DNA of 5,108 nucleotides from Pseudanabaena sp. CAN_BIN31 (GTDB lineage Bacteria; Cyanobacteriota; Cyanobacteriia; Pseudanabaenales; Pseudanabaenaceae): positions 1-5,108 of the forward strand of contig JAJAZG010000042.1 in NCBI GenBank assembly GCA_026785865.1, written 5' to 3'. A program made the translations under genes and the position numbers. Shown piece by piece: positions 3,746-5,108 of this stretch (positions are counted from its first letter, which is position 1; each line of letters starts with the position of its first letter). The notes beneath the pieces were generated by a model, which was given only the letters and a program-made list of their open reading frames with translations, made no database searches and was not told where the DNA came from.

Positions 3746-5108
3746 ATGAGTCACCCTAGCAACCCTTTTCTTAATCTCAACTACGAAAGCGCGATCGAAT
3801 CTCTAACCGACTATCACGACATCGTTACTGCCGCCGAATATCCGCTTCACAAATTGCGTTGGCGTAATGATCAGATTTTGCCAGCGATCGGGCTAGAGCC
3901 TACTCAAGTCAATGATGATGACTTTATCGAAGCCTTCGGACATTTTCGCAGCGTGCGTCCATTTTTAGCATTGCGCTATCACGGTTATCAATTTGGGGAA
4001 TATAATCCGCAACTCGGCGATGGACGCGGTTTTGTCTATGGACAAGTGCGCGGCACTGATGGCGAACTCTATGACTTCGGCACAAAAGGATCGGGGCGAA
4101 CTCCATACTCCCGTACTGCCGATGGCAAGCTCACACTCAAAGGCGGTGTGCGCGAACTTATTGCCTCGGAAGCCCTGCACCGCATGGGCGTAAAAACTTC
4201 CCGTTGTCTCAGCCTCGTCGAAACAGGCGAAGATCTATGGCGTGGTGATGAACCTTCGCCAACGAGATCGGCGGTAATGGTGCGCTTTTCGCGATCGCAT
4301 ATTCGCTTCGGTACATTCGAGCGTTTGCAATGGATTCGACGTGCCGATCTCATCCGCAAACTGCTAGATCATGTTCTCCAAATTTACTATCCACATTTAT
4401 GGGGGAAAGAAAACCAAGATAGCAAATTCTATTTAGAACTAGTGGAACGAGTTGCCACACTTTGCGCTCAATGGATGGCAGCAGGTTTTTGTCATGCAGT
4501 TCTGAATACTGATAACATGTCGATTACAGGCGAAAGTTTTGATTACGGGCCCTTTGCCTTTATTCCCACTTACGATCCGCGTTTTACGGCTGCTTATTTT
4601 GATCATGCAGGACGCTACAGCTACGCTAATCAACCCGCCGCTTGTTATTGGAATCTCGAAAAACTGCAAGATCCTCTGAGTTTAGTCATGGACAAAGATG
4701 AGATGCGATCGTCATTGGAGAAGTTTAAAGACTTCTATCGCAGGGCCTATTGCGAAATCATGTTGAAGCGTTTGGGATTTGGCGCTCTATCTGAACCCGA
4801 AACTGAAGAGTTAATTGGCTCAACCCTAGAATTACTTTCGGTTGTGCAAGCGATCGGTTATAACCAATTTTTTGTCAAGCTCCGTCAATCGTTCCAAACT
4901 AATTGGCGCGAAGATGTAAGCAATATTTTTGCCAATCACGATTGGGAACTCACCGATGAGCAAATCCCCCTATTAGAAAAATGGCGAGTTGTCTATCATC
5001 AACTACTAATTCGCTTACCGATCGCCGAAATGGGAAATATTGCCCAGCAACTCAAACAAGCCAATCCCAATATAATTTTCTTGCGTCCTAAAATCGAAGA
5101 ACTTTGGG
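3746..5108 (+). CDS. selO: Protein adenylyltransferase SelO (YdiU/UPF0061), 3' end cut by window
   Basis: 454 codons are present without interruption; the bacterial family is usually about 480-490 residues, so only a short C-terminus is missing. SelO has a kinase fold in which ATP binds in flipped orientation, and it transfers AMP to Ser/Thr/Tyr of target proteins, linked to redox stress. Motifs: GEYNPQLGDGRGFVYGQ (84-100); YDFGTKGSGRTPYSRTADG (109-127) with Lys114; LKGGVRE (131-137) with Glu137; LWRGDEPSPTRSAVMVR (164-180); GTFERL (189-194); NTDNMS (254-259), with Asp256 as probable base and Asn257; and DYGPF (266-270), the metal-binding DFG-like Asp266. The usual HGVMNTDN reads HAVLNTDN here, a mild change. 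All key residues known from Pseudomonas syringae SelO have counterparts, so it should be active. The ATG at 3746 is the first start after an in-frame TAA (3719-3721). It follows a terminator and is probably transcribed by itself. Confidence 0.95.
   Translation, partial: MSHPSNPFLNLNYESAIESLTDYHDIVTAAEYPLHKLRWRNDQILPAIGLEPTQVNDDDFIEAFGHFRSVRPFLALRYHGYQFGEYNPQLGDGRGFVYGQVRGTDGELYDFGTKGSGRTPYSRTADGKLTLKGGVRELIASEALHRMGVKTSRCLSLVETGEDLWRGDEPSPTRSAVMVRFSRSHIRFGTFERLQWIRRADLIRKLLDHVLQIYYPHLWGKENQDSKFYLELVERVATLCAQWMAAGFCHAVLNTDNMSITGESFDYGPFAFIPTYDPRFTAAYFDHAGRYSYANQPAACYWNLEKLQDPLSLVMDKDEMRSSLEKFKDFYRRAYCEIMLKRLGFGALSEPETEELIGSTLELLSVVQAIGYNQFFVKLRQSFQTNWREDVSNIFANHDWELTDEQIPLLEKWRVVYHQLLIRLPIAEMGNIAQQLKQANPNIIFLRPKIEELW

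Larger units (their letters stand above)
536..4298. repeat. Seven HIP1 octamers (GCGATCGC) spread over the window
   Basis: Exact GCGATCGC sites lie at 536-543, 1242-1249, 2202-2209, 2577-2584, 2738-2745, 2844-2851 and 4291-4298, all inside genes. HIP1 is a highly over-represented palindrome of many cyanobacterial genomes. The sites at 536 and 1242 occupy the same place in the two scramblase copies, so that one predates the duplication. Confidence 0.95.

Noticed and set aside
4069..4359. Open frame on the minus strand (96 codons)
   Set aside because: It lies wholly inside selO, whose family motifs are unbroken on the + strand; the minus-strand product is Arg-rich, without recognisable motifs, and is a shadow.

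Overview
The window looks like chromosomal DNA from a cyanobacterium. The strongest sign is the HIP1 octamer GCGATCGC, present seven times exactly in 5.1 kb, where chance would give far fewer than one. Other signs are a G/C-run foldback repeat typical of cyanobacteria, weak or absent Shine-Dalgarno sequences, and the protein families present. A filamentous freshwater type such as Pseudanabaena is a guess, not something the sequence proves. All recognisable genes lie on the + strand.

Layout: (1) positions 1-146 are the C-terminal end of a tyrosine recombinase that enters from the left. (2) Positions 159-1561 hold a tandem duplication of a phospholipid-scramblase-like gene. The copies begin at 199 and 941, each with the same short leader. 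The first copy carries extra in-frame micro-duplications, and a 24-bp perfect palindrome supplies its stop codon. (3) Positions 1577-2404 encode a biotin-protein ligase (birA) from a TTG start, with a 74-bp foldback repeat inserted in frame and translated. (4) Positions 2415-3467 encode a secreted M23/LytM-type peptidase, followed by a long hairpin terminator at 3478-3527. (5) Positions 3528-3745 are non-coding and hold a remnant of a ribbon-helix-helix antitoxin gene, a partial copy of the 866-889 palindrome and a small hairpin. (6) From 3746 to the right edge runs SelO (YdiU), the pseudokinase-fold AMPylase, open at its 3' end.

The scramblase copies, birA and the peptidase are closely spaced (58, 15 and 10 bp apart) and end at one strong terminator. 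They may form one transcript, but their functions do not obviously belong to one pathway: membrane lipid/tubby-like fold, biotinylation of acetyl-CoA carboxylase, and cell-wall remodelling. The interest of the window is mainly evolutionary. A recombinase end, a recent gene duplication, translated and stop-providing palindromic repeats, and a decayed toxin-antitoxin fragment lie between conserved housekeeping genes. I see no convincing new multi-gene system.
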